Notes: generated from the sequence alone by a model not told the origin. Shown: positions 19,996 to 29,367, numbered from the stretch's first letter. The stretch: DNA of 64,000 bases from Hyphomicrobium_B sp001006785 (GCF_001006785.1 NZ_CDHO01000002.1:310001-374000), one strand, 5' to 3'. A program made the numbers and translations.

Positions 19996-20146
19996 ACAAT
20001 TTCCAGCCCGTTGCCCGCCCGTTGCGGGCGGTTCCCCTAACGGAGATTGTGGACTAGCACGAGCCTCGACGGAAGTTCTAAGCGGCCACAATTCACAGTA
20101 AACCCGCCGTTCAGCAACATCTGTCGCGCTGCGGTGCACGCGTGCG

Positions 20147-20566
20147 TCAGGGAAAGGCCTTGAGCAAGCCTTCCGAAAGCGACGAGCCTTCCGAGAGAAA
20201 TCGCGTGATCGCGGTCTGCGCCGAAGGGCTGCACGTATTATAGGTGCGGCTGTAGCTGCGATAACCTTGATTGAACGCACGTGTGAGCTTGGCGCGGCGA
20301 AGTGCGCTCGAACCTTCCGCATCCATCAGGTCGCGCATCCGGTCGCGCCAGTACTGGCCCTCGTTGGCGCCGCATAGCTCGCGCAGATAGTGAATCGCGC
20401 CGAGAATTTCCGAGAGACGGAGCAGGCGGTCGTCGTACGGCTTAACGTCGGGCGCGGCCGTTGCGGCATTTGCGGTCAACCCTAGCGTGCCGAACGCGAG
20501 AAGAACCGCCAGAACGGCGTTCCGGCACATGCCGCCAAGCGGAGCTTTTCTGACTGACCGTTGCAT
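20147..20566 (-). CDS. TIGR02301 family secreted protein
   Basis: A 139-residue exported protein. After a signal peptide (AVLAVLLAFGTLGLTANAATA), the mature part has the TIGR02301 pattern: PYDDRLLRLSEILGAIHYLRELCGANEGQYWRDRMRDLMDAE, then AFNQGYRSYSRTYNTCSPSAQTAITRFLSEGS. Two conserved cysteines (ELCG and NTCSP) could form a disulfide. The family is restricted to alphaproteobacteria and has no known function. The start at 20566 is chosen over 20611 because it leaves room for a promoter shared with the divergent SRAP gene. Confidence 0.82.
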   Translation of the reverse strand: MQRSVRKAPLGGMCRNAVLAVLLAFGTLGLTANAATAAPDVKPYDDRLLRLSEILGAIHYLRELCGANEGQYWRDRMRDLMDAEGSSALRRAKLTRAFNQGYRSYSRTYNTCSPSAQTAITRFLSEGSSLSEGLLKAFP

Positions 20567-20650
20567 CGCGATTGCGCTTAAATCAGATTCTGGGCCGGCG
20601 GACGGCGGCATTCTTATAAAATATTCCGATGAGACGCGAAGGGCTTCGCA

Positions 20651-21331
20651 ATGTGCTCCCGCTACAGTCTGATCTGCTCGCCGGACGACCTCTGCCGGGC
20701 GTTCGGATGCTTTGAGGTCGAGGATTTTCCGCCCCGCTACAACATCGCGCCGTCGCAGCCGGTCCTCATTCTCAGGGCGAGCGTCAAGGGCGGGCAGGAA
20801 TTCCAGCTGGTGCGCTGGGGCCTCATTCCGTCATGGAGCAAGGACCCGGCGAAATTGAGCATGCTCGTCAATGCCCGTGCCGAGACGGCGGCTGAGAAGC
20901 CTTCGTTCCGGGGAGCGATGCGCCATCGCCGCTGTCTCATTCCGACGACCGGCTACTACGAGTGGACCGGCGGGCGCGGCTCGCGGCAGCCCCATCTCAT
21001 CAAAGTAGCCGACCGTCCCGTTTTCGCGATGGCCGGGCTTTGGGAGGGCTGGCTCGGCGCCGATGGCAGCGAAATCGAGACGATGGCGATCCTCACCACG
21101 GCGGCGAACGCCGACGTCGCCTCCATCCATGACCGCATGCCGGTGATTATTGCGCCAGAGCATTACGAGCGTTGGCTCGATTGCAGTTCCGGCAGCGAGA
21201 ATGGAGTTCTGGACTTGCTTGGGCCGCCACCCACAGGACGCATGACCGTCATGGCCATCAACCCGAAGCTGAATGACCCTCGCGCTGAAGGGCCTGACCT
21301 GCATCAGTCGCCGAACCCGACGCTTCTTTAG
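20651..21331 (+). CDS. SOS response-associated peptidase (SRAP/YedK/HMCES)
   Basis: This 226-residue SRAP protein forms a stable thiazolidine cross-link with abasic sites in single-stranded DNA through Cys2. The sequence shows the N-terminal Met-Cys-Ser-Arg-Tyr, Asn in RYNIAPSQ, Glu in NARAET, the PTTGYYEW motif, and His in IHDRMPVII. All active-site residues of the family are therefore present. It protects or repairs abasic lesions. It is not clustered with other SOS genes here, and I see no clear LexA site in the 84 bp upstream. Confidence 0.95.
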   Translation: MCSRYSLICSPDDLCRAFGCFEVEDFPPRYNIAPSQPVLILRASVKGGQEFQLVRWGLIPSWSKDPAKLSMLVNARAETAAEKPSFRGAMRHRRCLIPTTGYYEWTGGRGSRQPHLIKVADRPVFAMAGLWEGWLGADGSEIETMAILTTAANADVASIHDRMPVIIAPEHYERWLDCSSGSENGVLDLLGPPPTGRMTVMAINPKLNDPRAEGPDLHQSPNPTLL

Positions 21332-21528
21332 AATAGCTGGGCCGGGACGCTGCCACGCCCTCGGGACGAGATTTTGGGCGTCTCCGGTAACCATGCCGAC
21401 TCGCGGTGCCGCGCATTCGCCGCTAAACTCCATTAGGTCAAGAGCTTGACGATATCCGCTCGTATCAACGGCGCGGTCGAGGGTGATGTTGGTGCGTTGA
21501 GAGCGCGCGCGTGATGGGAGACGAGGTA

Positions 21529-23241
21529 ATGGCATACAGGGGCGAGGATCTTGATCTCAGGACTCCGCAGACGTGGACGGGCACTCCGGCGGAACTCGTA
21601 ACGCCTGCCGAGATGCAGGCGGCGCAGAACGGAAAGCGCGGCGTCTATCGCGCCGGTCCGATCCTCGTCGACGAAACGGTGCTCGCCTGCTGCAATCTCG
21701 CCTACGACGTTGCTGTCGCCCATCGCGCCGGCGAAGTCCGCATCGAGCATCTCCTCAACGCGATGACGCGTATCGATGCCGCGATCGCATCGCTCGAGGC
21801 GCGCGGCATCCGCGTGCCGTCGCTCCGGCGCGAGACGGCGGCGATCGTTGCGGGAGACATTCCGCCCGCCGGCGGCAACGGCTCCGTGTCGCCGCGACGT
21901 TCGGACGAATTCGCCGATCTGCTGCGCCTCGCTGCCGCGTCTGCGAGCCGTCGCAATTCCGAGGCCGACGTCGATGACCTTCTGCAAGTGCTGCTCGATC
22001 ATCGCTCTGATTTGCCGGGCTCCGATATCATACTGCGCTTTGCAGCGCGCGCTCCGCTGCGCGACGTCAGCGAGCCATTGCCGCCCTTGACGCGATCCAA
22101 CGCCGATCTGCGCTACACGGCATCGAGCGGTGTTCGCTACGTTTCGGACCAGACGCGGTCTTATCGCGGCGACAGCTTGGGAAGCCCCACCGATGCGCTG
22201 CAGAATTCGCGCATCGAGGCGCTCGAGCAAATGGTTCGCGCTCTGAGCCAGGATTTTTCCAACGAACGCCACATCATCTCGGGCCTTGTGCGGGATCTCG
22301 GACGCGACGCGCAAGCGCATCAGGGCGACCAGGACCACCGCCAGAGCGTCCTGCTGGATCGCATCGGAACGCTGGAACAAGCGGTGCTTGAAACGCGCGG
22401 CGCATCCGTGCCCTCCGACCAATCCCTCGTTACCAAGCTCGAGGATATCGAGGCGGGCCTCGAACTCCGTTTGCAGGAGATGTCGCAATCCTGGAGCGTG
22501 CTCTCGCAGCGACTGCAGGACCTCGAAGGCTCCATTCGTGAGCAAGCGCCGTCCAATGGCGCAACCGTGGAGGAGCTGCGCAACGCCGTCGATCTGAAGC
22601 CGATTTCGAGCCGCCTCGACATCATCGAGGAAGCGCTTCTCGGTGATCAGCAGCGTCGCGGCGACAGCAGCGGCGAACTCGGCGAACGCTTCGACAAGCT
22701 GCATGGCGACGTGCAGCGTGCGCTGTCGACGACGACGGACGGCGGCCGCCTCGAAACGCTGGTTGCCGGTCTCGAACACATCAACGGCCTCGCCAACAGG
22801 CTCGACGATCAGCATCGCATGGTCGCGCAGGTCACCACGAACCTCGCCGAACGCGTCGCGGGTGTCGAGCGCGCCCTGACGGGCGAGATCGAAACGGCGG
22901 CCGCAAAATATCAGGCGTACGCGAACGATCTCTCCGAGCTGCACGATGCGCTGATGAAGCTCAACCAGAACCAGCACACGCTCGCCGGATCGATGGACCA
23001 GTGGCGAACCGACTCCGCGACCGATGTCGCCAACATTCTGAACCGGATCGCCGAGGTCGATCGCGACGCGGCGCTGCCGGTCGAGACGCTCAATCAGATC
23101 AACGCCCACATGGACACGATGAACCGTTTCGTCGTGGCACGATACCAGCGCCGGCACGGCTTCTGGTACTGGCTGTTCGGCACCGACGACTGGATGGGCG
23201 CAAGCTGGCCTTCCAGAAAAGAGCCGGAAACGCCAGCCTGA
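21529..23241 (+). CDS. Clp_N-like domain protein with long coiled coil, no ATPase
   Basis: A 570-residue protein with an unusual layout. Residues about 45-110 (VDETVLACCNLAYDVAVAHRAGEVRIEHLLNAMTRIDAAIASLEARGI) and about 125-180 (FADLLRLAAASASRRNSEADVDDLLQVLLDHRSDLPG) resemble the two repeats of a Clp N-terminal domain. About 200-540 is predicted coiled coil (many ALEQMV, LEDIEAGLE, LDIIEEALL heptads). The C-terminus has an amphipathic/aromatic segment (RRHGFWYWLFGTDDWMGASWP). No Walker motifs exist, so it is not a Clp ATPase. It may be an adaptor or structural protein tethered at the membrane. GGGAG precedes the ATG at 21529; GTG/ATG starts a few codons upstream are possible. Confidence 0.75.
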   Translation: MAYRGEDLDLRTPQTWTGTPAELVTPAEMQAAQNGKRGVYRAGPILVDETVLACCNLAYDVAVAHRAGEVRIEHLLNAMTRIDAAIASLEARGIRVPSLRRETAAIVAGDIPPAGGNGSVSPRRSDEFADLLRLAAASASRRNSEADVDDLLQVLLDHRSDLPGSDIILRFAARAPLRDVSEPLPPLTRSNADLRYTASSGVRYVSDQTRSYRGDSLGSPTDALQNSRIEALEQMVRALSQDFSNERHIISGLVRDLGRDAQAHQGDQDHRQSVLLDRIGTLEQAVLETRGASVPSDQSLVTKLEDIEAGLELRLQEMSQSWSVLSQRLQDLEGSIREQAPSNGATVEELRNAVDLKPISSRLDIIEEALLGDQQRRGDSSGELGERFDKLHGDVQRALSTTTDGGRLETLVAGLEHINGLANRLDDQHRMVAQVTTNLAERVAGVERALTGEIETAAAKYQAYANDLSELHDALMKLNQNQHTLAGSMDQWRTDSATDVANILNRIAEVDRDAALPVETLNQINAHMDTMNRFVVARYQRRHGFWYWLFGTDDWMGASWPSRKEPETPA

Positions 23242-23370
23242 GACTCGTTTTGGTGCAGGATAGAGTGAAGCGTTAAGCAGCCAGCGTCGGCGTGTGTTCG
23301 CCGTTAACCGCGCTGGCACGGACCGTGCGTCGCCGCGTGCTGACAGTTCAATCCAGCACGCCCGGACGCC

Positions 23371-24486
23371 ATGACAATTCATACGCATTTCGCCAGCTCG
23401 CCACGTCTCGCCGACATTCTTTCTCCCGACCGCAACAGCTTCGGCGTCCTGCGCTTCGCGATGGCGACGCTGGTGCTCGTCTCGCACAGCTACCTCTACG
23501 CAGCGGGAACGTCGGCAGCGGAGCCGCTGCAACCTTGGCTCGGCCGCTCGCTTGGCGAATGTGCCGTACGCGTCTTCTTCATCCTGAGTGGCGTGATGGT
23601 CGCACAAAGCTTCGATCGCAGCCGCAGCCTTGTCGATTTCACCGTCGCGCGCGGGCTGCGGATTTTTCCGGCGTTGATCGTCTGCGTGCTTGCCGTCGCG
23701 TTCGTGCTCGGACCTGTCGTCTCGACGCTGCCGGCCGGCGCGTACTTCAAAAGCACGGAACTCTACGGCTACGTCGTCAAGACGCTGACGCTCGCAACCG
23801 GCTCCGCGCCGCTGCCGGGAGTTTTTGAAACGAATGCCTATGCGGACTACGTCAACTCGTCCTTGTGGACGCTGAAATACGAAGTGGCTTGCTACGTCGC
23901 GCTCGGCCTGCTCGGCATTGCGGGCCTGTTCGACGAGAAGCTTCGCTGGTTCGCGGCTGCCGGTCTTGGCGCAATCGTCGCGACCGTCTCGCTATCGCTG
24001 CCGGCCAATCCGGACGACTACGGCTTTACGCAGAACCTCCGCTACTTCGTCGTTTACTTCTACGGTGGCGTGCTGGCCTATCTGTTGCGCGACTATCTGC
24101 GGATATCCGCCGCGCTGCTGCTGCCGCTGTTTCTGATTTTTGTCGCCTCCGTGCAGACGTCGTTCGCGGAAGTGGGTGCCATGCTCTTTCTCGGTTACGG
24201 CGCACTGTGGGCTGCGACGAAAACCTGGGGACCGCTGCGCGGGCTCTGCAATCGCACCGACGCATCGTTCGGCATCTACATCTTTGCCGGTCCCGTCCAG
24301 CAGGCGCTTCTCTGGCTGTTCCCCGCGATATCACCGGTCGTGCTGACGCTGGTTGCGTTCGCAATCGTGCTGCCGCTGGCGATCGCATCGTGGCGCTTCG
24401 TTGAAAAGCCTTCGCTGCGGCTGAGGCCGGTTGTAACGAACTGGATCAGGACAGCGGGGCGGCGCGCGCTGCCGATCTCCGGCTGA
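23371..24486 (+). CDS. Acyltransferase family 3 (OafA/YrhL-like) membrane protein
   Basis: A 371-residue integral membrane protein with about ten hydrophobic helices. The acyltransferase_3 signature is present: NSFGVLRFAMATLVLVSHSYLY (catalytic-type His at the end of helix 1), VRVFFILSGVMVAQSF, then SRSLVDFTVARGLRIFPAL, and SLWTLKYEVACY with the conserved Trp-Glu pattern. The final helix and RFVEKPSLRLRP tail are typical of O-acetylases. It probably acetylates an exported polysaccharide or lipid, but the substrate is unknown and no glycan cluster is adjacent. Confidence 0.9.
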   Translation: MTIHTHFASSPRLADILSPDRNSFGVLRFAMATLVLVSHSYLYAAGTSAAEPLQPWLGRSLGECAVRVFFILSGVMVAQSFDRSRSLVDFTVARGLRIFPALIVCVLAVAFVLGPVVSTLPAGAYFKSTELYGYVVKTLTLATGSAPLPGVFETNAYADYVNSSLWTLKYEVACYVALGLLGIAGLFDEKLRWFAAAGLGAIVATVSLSLPANPDDYGFTQNLRYFVVYFYGGVLAYLLRDYLRISAALLLPLFLIFVASVQTSFAEVGAMLFLGYGALWAATKTWGPLRGLCNRTDASFGIYIFAGPVQQALLWLFPAISPVVLTLVAFAIVLPLAIASWRFVEKPSLRLRPVVTNWIRTAGRRALPISG

Positions 24487-24603
24487 TCCCGCCCGTGTTC
24501 ACCAACTTCCGATCACCCACTGAAAATGGCCAACAAGGGGTTGTGCCTGACCGCCCGTCCGTGTTTTGATTAAGGAAGTGTTAACGGGCGTCAGGGTGCG
24601 AGG

Positions 24604-24783
24604 ATGTTGCGTCGGTATCTGATCGTGAACGGAACGCTGACCGTTCTGATGTACGGCGCCGTCTGGGCCTTCGCGCCGTCCGTCCCGCACCTCGTCCAGT
24701 CGGCGCAATCGTCGTTCAAGACGTTCGCCATCGATAGCCCGCTGTTGCGACCGGTCGTGGATCGCATCATCGTCGGACGCTGA
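24604..24783 (+). CDS. Small hypothetical protein (59 residues)
   Basis: An open frame of 59 residues with a basic start (MLRRYLIVNG), one hydrophobic segment (TLTVLMYGAVWAFAPSV) and a polar C-terminus ending in VVDRIIVGR. It is preceded by a purine-rich AGGGTGCGAGG stretch next to the ATG, and its codon use matches the neighbours. It may be a single-pass membrane or exported peptide. No homologue is recalled with certainty. It sits between the acyltransferase and the convergent Sua5 gene. Confidence 0.5.
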   Translation: MLRRYLIVNGTLTVLMYGAVWAFAPSVPHLVQSAQSSFKTFAIDSPLLRPVVDRIIVGR

Positions 24784-24796
24784 GAATTTCAAGATT

Positions 24797-25759
24797 TCAA
24801 TCGCGCGGCGCGGCCGCTCGCGCCAATCTGTCGTTGATGGCTTCGCCGAGACCGTGAGCCGGAATGGGCGTGACGGCGATGGTCGCTGCGCCGCTGCCGT
24901 CGAGCTTGCGTAGCGCCGCGAACAGGTTCGCCGCCGCCTCGATCAGATCGCCGGACGGACTGATGTTGATCGTTGCCTTTGCAGGATGCTGCTCGACCGC
25001 GCCGAAGGCGAGCACCGCTTCGTGCGGTTCCCACGCCGTGGCATTCAATCGAATTCTGCTGTTCGGCGCGTAATGGCTTCTGAGCTGACCGGGCGAGGTC
25101 AGATGCTCGCCGCTCTCGCTGGCGCGCGCGATTTTCTCGCCGAGGACCTTCTCGATCGCGTCCGCGGAAATCGCGCCTGGTCTGAGCAGAACGGGAGCCG
25201 CGCCCGTGAGGCTGACGACGGTCGATTCCAGCCCGCGCGGCGTTTGCCCGGCGTCGAGAATGACAGCGGCTCTGTCGCCGAGATCCGCCGCGACGTGCTC
25301 GGCACGCGTTGCGCTGACATGGCCTGACAGATTGGCGGAGGGAGCGGCGATCGGCCGTTGCGCGGCCTTGAGCAACTGGCGCGCAACCGGATGATCCGGA
25401 GACCTGAGCGCCACTGTCGGCAAGCCCGCGGAAACAAGATCGCTGACGTCCGTCGTCTCGATGCGTGGCACGACGAGCGTCAGAGGCCCCGGCCAGAAAG
25501 CTTCCGTCAGCCGCCGCGCCGTTGCCGAGAACGATCCGATGATGACAGCCTGTTCCAACCCGAGCACGTGGACGATCAGCGGATTGAACGACGGCCGTCC
25601 CTTGGCGGCAAAAACGCGCGCCACGGCTTCTCCGTTGGTCGCGTCCGCCCCGAGGCCGTAGACCGTTTCTGTCGGAAATGCCACGAGGGCGCCCGAGCGG
25701 AGCAGACCGCCGGCTTCCTCGATCCATTCCGCGTTCGCAGGCACGATCCTGCCTTGCAT
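24797..25759 (-). CDS. L-threonylcarbamoyladenylate synthase (Sua5/YwlC type)
   Basis: The enzyme makes threonylcarbamoyl-AMP from threonine, bicarbonate and ATP for the tRNA t6A modification. The YrdC domain is clear: VAFPTETVYGLGADA, KGRPSFNPLIVHV, FWPGPLTLVV, VALRSPDHPVARQLL and PIAAPSANLSG. The C-terminal Sua5 extension (RPGAISADAIEKVLG through GEAINDRLARAA) makes it the two-domain form, about 320 residues. I use the ATG at 25759; an ATG at 25792 is also possible. Confidence 0.93.
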   Translation of the reverse strand: MQGRIVPANAEWIEEAGGLLRSGALVAFPTETVYGLGADATNGEAVARVFAAKGRPSFNPLIVHVLGLEQAVIIGSFSATARRLTEAFWPGPLTLVVPRIETTDVSDLVSAGLPTVALRSPDHPVARQLLKAAQRPIAAPSANLSGHVSATRAEHVAADLGDRAAVILDAGQTPRGLESTVVSLTGAAPVLLRPGAISADAIEKVLGEKIARASESGEHLTSPGQLRSHYAPNSRIRLNATAWEPHEAVLAFGAVEQHPAKATINISPSGDLIEAAANLFAALRKLDGSGAATIAVTPIPAHGLGEAINDRLARAAAPRD

Positions 25760-25837
25760 TCGTCCATCACCCGGTTTGCTACGGCTTCGCATCAAGCATA
25801 GTGTTCGGCAAACACGCAGAGGCCCGAGACACCACCC

Positions 25838-27607
25838 ATGACTTATCAGGCTCCAGTAGACGACATCGTTTTCGCGCTCAAGACGGCAGCTGGTTTCGAT
25901 GATCTTCTTCGTCGCGGGCTTTATGCCGGGCTCGATGCCGAAACGATACGGGCCGTCATCGAAGAAGCCGGAAACTTCGGCGCCGAAGTCTTAGCACCGC
26001 TCAATGCGCCAGGCGACAAGACGGGATCGAAATTTTCCGCAGGCTCCGTCACGACGCCGCCCGGTTTTCGCGATGCGTACCGGCAATTCGCGGAAGGCGG
26101 CTGGAGCTCGTTGCCCTGCGCCGAGGAGTTTGGCGGGCAGGGCTTGCCGGAGATCGTCTCGGCGGCGGTGGGCGAGATATGGAACGCATCGAACGTCTCG
26201 TTCGGGCTCTGTCCGTTGCTGACGCAGGGCGCGATCCACGCCATCGAGGCGGGCGGCTCCGACGCGATCAAAGCCAAATATCTGCCGAACATGGTGGCGG
26301 GCAAATGGACCGGCACGATGAACCTGACCGAGCCGCACGCAGGCTCTGATCTCGGGCCGCTCACGACGCGCGCCGTGCCGCAGGATGATGGAACGTACCG
26401 CATCACCGGCACAAAGATTTTCATCACCTACGGCGAGCACGACATGGCGGAGAATATCATCCACCTCGTGCTCGCGCGCCGCCCCGACGCGCCGGCCGGA
26501 ACGCGCGGCATCTCGCTGTTCCTCGTTCCGAAGTTTCTCGTCAACGACGACGGATCGCTCGGCGAACGCAACGACGTCGTCTGCGCCGGGGTCGAGCATA
26601 AGCTCGGCATCATGGCCAGCCCGACGTGCGTGATGAAATTCGGAGAGAACGGCGGCGCGACGGGTTATCTGATCGGCGAGGAAAATCGCGGCCTCGCGAC
26701 CATGTTCGTGATGATGAACGCGGCGCGGCTGGGCGTCGGCCTGCAAGGCGTGGGCGTGGCCGAACGCGCGACGCAGCACGCGATCGCCTATGCCAGGGAG
26801 CGCCGCCAGGGCAAAAGCCTCGCGTCGAATGGATCGAGCGGCATGAGCCCGATCATCGAGCACGCCGACATTCGCCGCATGCTGTTGACGATGAAAGCGC
26901 TGACGCAAGCCGCGCGCATGATCTGTTTCGCGACGGCGCGAGAGCACGACATCGCGCGTCTGTCGAACGATCCATCCGAGCGCAAGGCCGCGCTCGACAA
27001 GGCGGCGCTGCTGACGCCCCTCGCCAAAGCGTTCTCGACCGATATCGCCAATGAGGTCGCGTCGCTCGGCGTGCAGGTGCATGGCGGCATGGGCTTCGTC
27101 GAAGAAACCGGTGCCGCGCAGTATCTTCGCGATGCGCGCATCCTGCCGATCTACGAAGGCACCAACGGCATTCAGGCGATCGACCTCGTCACGCGCAAAC
27201 TGCCGCTCGCAAACGGCGGCGTGGTGAGCGCGTACCTTGCCGAGCGTGCGGACGTCATCGCGAAAGTCCGCGCCTCCAACCGGCCCGAGTTCGGGCGCAT
27301 GGCGCAGCGGCTGACCGAAGCGCTCACCGGCCTTCAAACCGCAACGCTGTGGATGGGCCTGATGTTGAAAAGCGAGCCCGAGGCTGCGCTGGCGTCGGCG
27401 ACGCCCTATCTGCGCCTGATGAGCCTGACGGCAGGGGGCACTTATCTCGCGAAGGGTGCGCTGTCCGAGGATGCTTCGTCGCCGCGCGTCGCGCTCGCGC
27501 GCTTCTTCGCGGAAAATCTGCTGACCGAAGCTGCAGGGCTTTCCGAAACCGTGCAAGGGGGTGCTCAGTCCGTGCTCGTCGATGCACACGGGCCGCTTTT
27601 CGCATGA
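25838..27607 (+). CDS. Acyl-CoA dehydrogenase, long (DmdC-like) type
   Basis: A 589-residue FAD-dependent acyl-CoA dehydrogenase with the extra C-terminal domain of the roughly 590-residue subgroup, which includes 3-methylmercaptopropionyl-CoA dehydrogenase. The N-terminal domain starts YQAPVDDIVFALKTAAGFDDLL. The middle contains LTEPHAGSDLG and KIFITYGEHD. The C-terminal helical domain holds LGVQVHGGMGFVEETGAAQYLRDARILPIYEGTNGIQA, with the catalytic glutamate in YEGTNG. The stop overlaps the next start as ATGA, so it is coupled to the enoyl-CoA hydratase. The substrate is unknown; fatty-acid or related acyl-CoA oxidation is likely. Confidence 0.92.
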   Translation: MTYQAPVDDIVFALKTAAGFDDLLRRGLYAGLDAETIRAVIEEAGNFGAEVLAPLNAPGDKTGSKFSAGSVTTPPGFRDAYRQFAEGGWSSLPCAEEFGGQGLPEIVSAAVGEIWNASNVSFGLCPLLTQGAIHAIEAGGSDAIKAKYLPNMVAGKWTGTMNLTEPHAGSDLGPLTTRAVPQDDGTYRITGTKIFITYGEHDMAENIIHLVLARRPDAPAGTRGISLFLVPKFLVNDDGSLGERNDVVCAGVEHKLGIMASPTCVMKFGENGGATGYLIGEENRGLATMFVMMNAARLGVGLQGVGVAERATQHAIAYARERRQGKSLASNGSSGMSPIIEHADIRRMLLTMKALTQAARMICFATAREHDIARLSNDPSERKAALDKAALLTPLAKAFSTDIANEVASLGVQVHGGMGFVEETGAAQYLRDARILPIYEGTNGIQAIDLVTRKLPLANGGVVSAYLAERADVIAKVRASNRPEFGRMAQRLTEALTGLQTATLWMGLMLKSEPEAALASATPYLRLMSLTAGGTYLAKGALSEDASSPRVALARFFAENLLTEAAGLSETVQGGAQSVLVDAHGPLFA

Positions 27608-28377
27608 CGGGCGACGTCGAAATTTCAGTCGCCGAGGGCGTCCAGGTTTTGCGCCTGACGCGGCCAACAAAAAAGAACGCGCTGACCAGCGCCATGTATG
27701 GAGACCTGTGCGACGCCTTCGACCGAGGCGATAACGATCCCGCGATTGCCGTCCATCTGATCACGGGCTCGGCCGGTGTCTTTACCGCTGGGAACGATCT
27801 CGGTGATTTTCTGGCAACCGCACAGGGCACCGGCGATCTCGGCGCCAACGTGCGCCGTTTCGTTTATCTGCTGCCCATGATCCGCAAGCCGCTGATCGCA
27901 GCGGTCGACGGCGTGGCAATCGGCGTCGGAACGACCATGCTGTTTCAGTGCGATCTCGTTTACGCAACGCCGTCATCGACGTTCGCAACGCCCTTCCTAA
28001 GTCTCGGTCTCGTTCCGGAAGCCGGATCTAGCGTGCTCATGCCCCGTCGCATGGGCTATGCGCGCGCCTTTGAAATGCTGGCGCTGGGTGAAACATATTC
28101 TGCCGAGCAGGCCGTGCACGCGGGGTTCGTCAACAAAATCGTTTCGTTCGATAGGCTCGAAGAGACGGCTTTGACGGCGGCGCGGCGGCTCGCAAGTATG
28201 CCGCCCGAAGCTCTCGCGGTGACGCGCAGCCTCATGCGCGGCAATACTGCCGAGATTTTACAGCAAACGGACAAAGAGGTCGTCGCCTTCCGCGAGCGGT
28301 TGTCTTCGCCCGAAGCGCTCGAGGCATTTACCGCGTTTCTTGAAAAACGATCCCCCAATTTCCGCAAACCTGTGTAG
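27604..28377 (+). CDS. Enoyl-CoA hydratase/isomerase family protein
   Basis: This 257-residue crotonase-fold protein has the oxyanion-hole segments FTAGNDLGDF and AAVDGVAIGVGTTMLFQCDLVYA, followed by FATPFLSLGLVPEAGSSVLMPRRMGYARAFEMLALGE. A glutamate of the catalytic pair is visible at PEAGSS. The position usually holding the first catalytic glutamate is harder to place, so hydratase versus isomerase activity is open. It overlaps the acyl-CoA dehydrogenase by four bases (ATGA), which suggests successive steps of beta-oxidation and fixed stoichiometry. Confidence 0.92.
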   Translation: MTGDVEISVAEGVQVLRLTRPTKKNALTSAMYGDLCDAFDRGDNDPAIAVHLITGSAGVFTAGNDLGDFLATAQGTGDLGANVRRFVYLLPMIRKPLIAAVDGVAIGVGTTMLFQCDLVYATPSSTFATPFLSLGLVPEAGSSVLMPRRMGYARAFEMLALGETYSAEQAVHAGFVNKIVSFDRLEETALTAARRLASMPPEALAVTRSLMRGNTAEILQQTDKEVVAFRERLSSPEALEAFTAFLEKRSPNFRKPV

Positions 28378-28448
28378 CGCACTCTTACGCCCGAGCCTGC
28401 GGCGCGCTAGCATGCCCCCCGATCGCGCTTCAAAACGAGAGAACAAGA

Positions 28449-29330
28449 ATGGCGTCGCTCAAGGGCAAAACCCTCTTTGTCACGGGCGCGAGTCGCGGCA
28501 TCGGACTGGCGATCGCGAAACGCGCGGCGCGTGACGGCGCCAACATCGCGATCGTCGCGAAGACATCCGATCCCAACCCCAAGCTCGAAGGCACGATCCA
28601 TACCGCTGCGAAAGAGATCGAGGACGCCGGCGGCAAGGCGTTGGCCATCGCCTGCGATATTCGCCGCGAAGACGAGGTTCAGCGCGCCGTCGAGCAGACA
28701 GTTTCCACGTTCGGCGGCATCGATATTTGCGTCAATAACGCCAGCGCGATTTCCCTGACGCCGATCGACAAAACGGACATCAAGCGTTTCGATCTGATGT
28801 TCGGCGTCAACACGCGCGGAACGTTTCTCGTTTCGCAAGCGTGCCTGCCGCATCTCAGAAAAGCGAAAAACCCGCACATTCTGACGTTGTCGCCGCCGCT
28901 CGACATGAAGGCGCAGTGGTTCTCGGGTCACGTCGCTTATTCGATCGCGAAGTACGGAATGAGCCTTTGCGTGCTCGGCCTCGCCGATGAATTGAAAAGC
29001 GACGGTATCGCCGTCAACGCCCTCTGGCCGCGCACTGCCATCGCGACGGCCGCCGTACGCAACATCCTGGGCGGCGATAAGATGATGCACATGAGCCGCT
29101 CTCCCGAGATCGTCGCCGACGCCGCTCACCTTGTTTTTCAGCAACCGGCGAAGGCGTTCACCGGCAATTTTCTCATCGACGATACATTCCTTCATTCCGT
29201 TGGCGGCGTCACGGATTTCGAAAAATATCGCGTCGATCCATCGGTGCCATTGGCGCCCGACTTTTTCGTTCCGGCCGATAGTAGACCGCCGCCCGGCGTG
29301 ACGGTGGCCCCGTACTCGAACCTCAGCTGA
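28449..29330 (+). CDS. SDR-family oxidoreductase, HSDL2-like
   Basis: A 293-residue short-chain dehydrogenase with TGASRGIG at 12-19, NNAS in CVNNASAISL, and YSIAK as the catalytic Tyr-Lys. Strand order and the long C-terminal extension (VTDFEKYRVDPSVPLAPDFFVP) resemble the HSDL2 group, of which peroxisomal and bacterial members are linked to fatty-acid metabolism. It follows the hydratase gene by about 70 bp in the same direction, so it probably belongs to the same acyl-CoA oxidation unit. The substrate is not determinable. Confidence 0.9.
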   Translation: MASLKGKTLFVTGASRGIGLAIAKRAARDGANIAIVAKTSDPNPKLEGTIHTAAKEIEDAGGKALAIACDIRREDEVQRAVEQTVSTFGGIDICVNNASAISLTPIDKTDIKRFDLMFGVNTRGTFLVSQACLPHLRKAKNPHILTLSPPLDMKAQWFSGHVAYSIAKYGMSLCVLGLADELKSDGIAVNALWPRTAIATAAVRNILGGDKMMHMSRSPEIVADAAHLVFQQPAKAFTGNFLIDDTFLHSVGGVTDFEKYRVDPSVPLAPDFFVPADSRPPPGVTVAPYSNLS

Positions 29331-29367
29331 TTACACGGCAAAAAAATATCAAGAAACGGCAGGCTTC

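Noticed and set aside
21433..23607. A 724-codon reverse-strand frame opposite the Clp_N-like gene
   Set aside because: The forward frame has ordered coiled-coil heptads and a ribosome site, while the reverse one is an Arg/His-rich mixture. It is a shadow.
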